A stretch of DNA of 64,000 nucleotides from Phoenix dactylifera. Lineage: Eukaryota; Streptophyta; Magnoliopsida; Arecales; Arecaceae. The notes below the pieces were generated by a model. It did not search any database. It worked only from the letters and a program-made list of their open reading frames with translations, and had not been told where the DNA came from. The position numbers and the translations under genes are program-made. The stretch lies in NCBI RefSeq assembly GCF_009389715.1, contig NC_052401.1, positions 3,817,530 to 3,881,529 of the forward strand, in the 5' to 3' direction. How positions within the stretch are numbered: the stretch's first letter is position 1; each line of letters starts with the position of its first letter. Of this stretch, positions 62,931 to 64,000 are shown in pieces.

Positions 62931-64000
62931 CTGCAAGCTCGAGATGATGTTTCCTTAAGGTAATTAAGTTAAAGAAAACCAATTTACAAGTCTCTAAAGA
63001 GCCAAATGAATAGTTAGAAATCAATCAATAACCTCATAAACAATCAAGCAAGGTTAGGACAAGATGAAATGCCATCAGAATAATATGCAGTACAGGCAAC
63101 CCCACTTCAACAGAATCATATTGTCCATATTGTCATTGAAATAGAACTTGACAAAACCTTATTAAAAAAACCTGTACATGGGCACCTATTCCATGTTTTT
63201 GCTAAAGATAAATATTGCAGATCATGCTGTTCAGGTTAGCAAAAAGGTTGTTGGCAAAACATGCACGCTAGTGCAGGAACAAACGCCGTATTGCTGAAAG
63301 ATACAAAAATAGAATGTTAAGCTATAGAAGGTATCTATGCTCATTTCTTGTGTCTTGACTATTCTCAATAGTTACTCCATGAGCAGGTCTTCAAAACACA
63401 AACTATTTATCCACCCCATCAAATGTAATTTTTATCTTAAAGCTCGTGGATAAACATAGCCTAAACACATAAGCCACGATATAAGGAAGAAGCTTTTGTA
63501 CCTAGACTTTTCTTTGTAACTTGAATGTCCTTTATGGCGGGACCTTGTAATTGAAAGGGAACAATCAATAATGTCTTCAATGAAATGATAATGTAATTAA
63601 TAGAGAGAGAGAGAGGGAGGGAGAACAAATAAATATGACTCCCAATAAATATATTTTTTTGATACTATAAAATTAAAGAAGCAGAAGTCTAAGAGCCATT
63701 AGTCCATTTCTTTATCTCCCAAAAAATTATAACCTTCTTACTCCCCTGAATATTTCTATAATTAATAAATCACAAAAATTATATATTCTATCATATGCAT
63801 CGCATGTAGAAGACACTAGTATATTAAAAACATAAACATACAAATTAAAATAAATATGATTTAGTATATACAGAAAAAGAAAAAAAAAATACTCCAAGAA
63901 ATTCAGAAACTTGAGAGGAGAGTAAAAAACCAAATACCTCAGTGATATGTTTAAATTCATGCAAGTTTGGTTGTATTTACAACTAGCCCAACCACAAGCG
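62931..64000. other. Incomplete eIF2D intron at the right edge
   Basis: AT-rich, with a (GA)n run at 63601-63618. No exon matching the eIF2D N-terminus was found, so the intron extends past the window. A 77-codon minus-strand frame at 63727-63960 is hydrophobic by base composition only. Confidence 0.6.

Overview
This is a nuclear plant genome window. It holds seven spliced or intact protein genes that match land-plant families, long AT-rich introns, a LINE fossil of plant type, a small LTR (TRIM) element and plant-style microsatellites. Intron lengths (up to 7.1 kb) and the repeat texture suggest a large-intron, non-grass monocot such as a palm. That placement is inference. The gene content alone only establishes a flowering plant.

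Layout. Positions 870-2690 carry the decayed 3' half of a LINE. WHY2, the mitochondrial Whirly single-stranded-DNA-binding protein, runs on the plus strand from 3165 to 10188 in eight exons. An intronless mitochondrial-type PPR gene of the E class, close to Arabidopsis SLG1, lies at 12597-15404 (+). From 17977 onward every gene is on the minus strand: a phytolongin (17977-18693), an ATL58/59-like RING-H2 ubiquitin ligase whose RING exon is parted from its membrane exon by a 7.1-kb intron (23934-31841), glycerophosphodiester phosphodiesterase GDPD4 (34573-40921, nine exons), a U2AF35-related splicing factor of the RGH3/ZRSR2 type (44835-54579, nine exons), and the 3' seven exons of translation factor eIF2D (57236-62930), whose first exons lie beyond the right edge. 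All exon joins were chosen by hand from splice signals, reading phase and family similarity, and every join keeps frame.

The genes do not form one pathway. Two serve mitochondrial genome or RNA upkeep (WHY2, PPR). The others serve trafficking, ubiquitin ligation, lipid breakdown, splicing and translation. WHY2, GDPD4 and eIF2D correspond to Arabidopsis loci I recall as At1g71260, At1g71340 and At1g71350, so the window probably preserves an old gene neighbourhood.

The points most worth checking are an overlapping upstream reading frame on WHY2 that ends just past the first splice junction, two diverged duplications on either side of the phytolongin gene, a complete small TRIM (252 + 87 + 252 bp) in an RGH3-like intron, a probable GC-AG intron in eIF2D, and two interstitial telomere-like tracts inside introns. 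I saw no CRISPR array, rRNA or convincing tRNA gene, and no clearly new multi-gene system.
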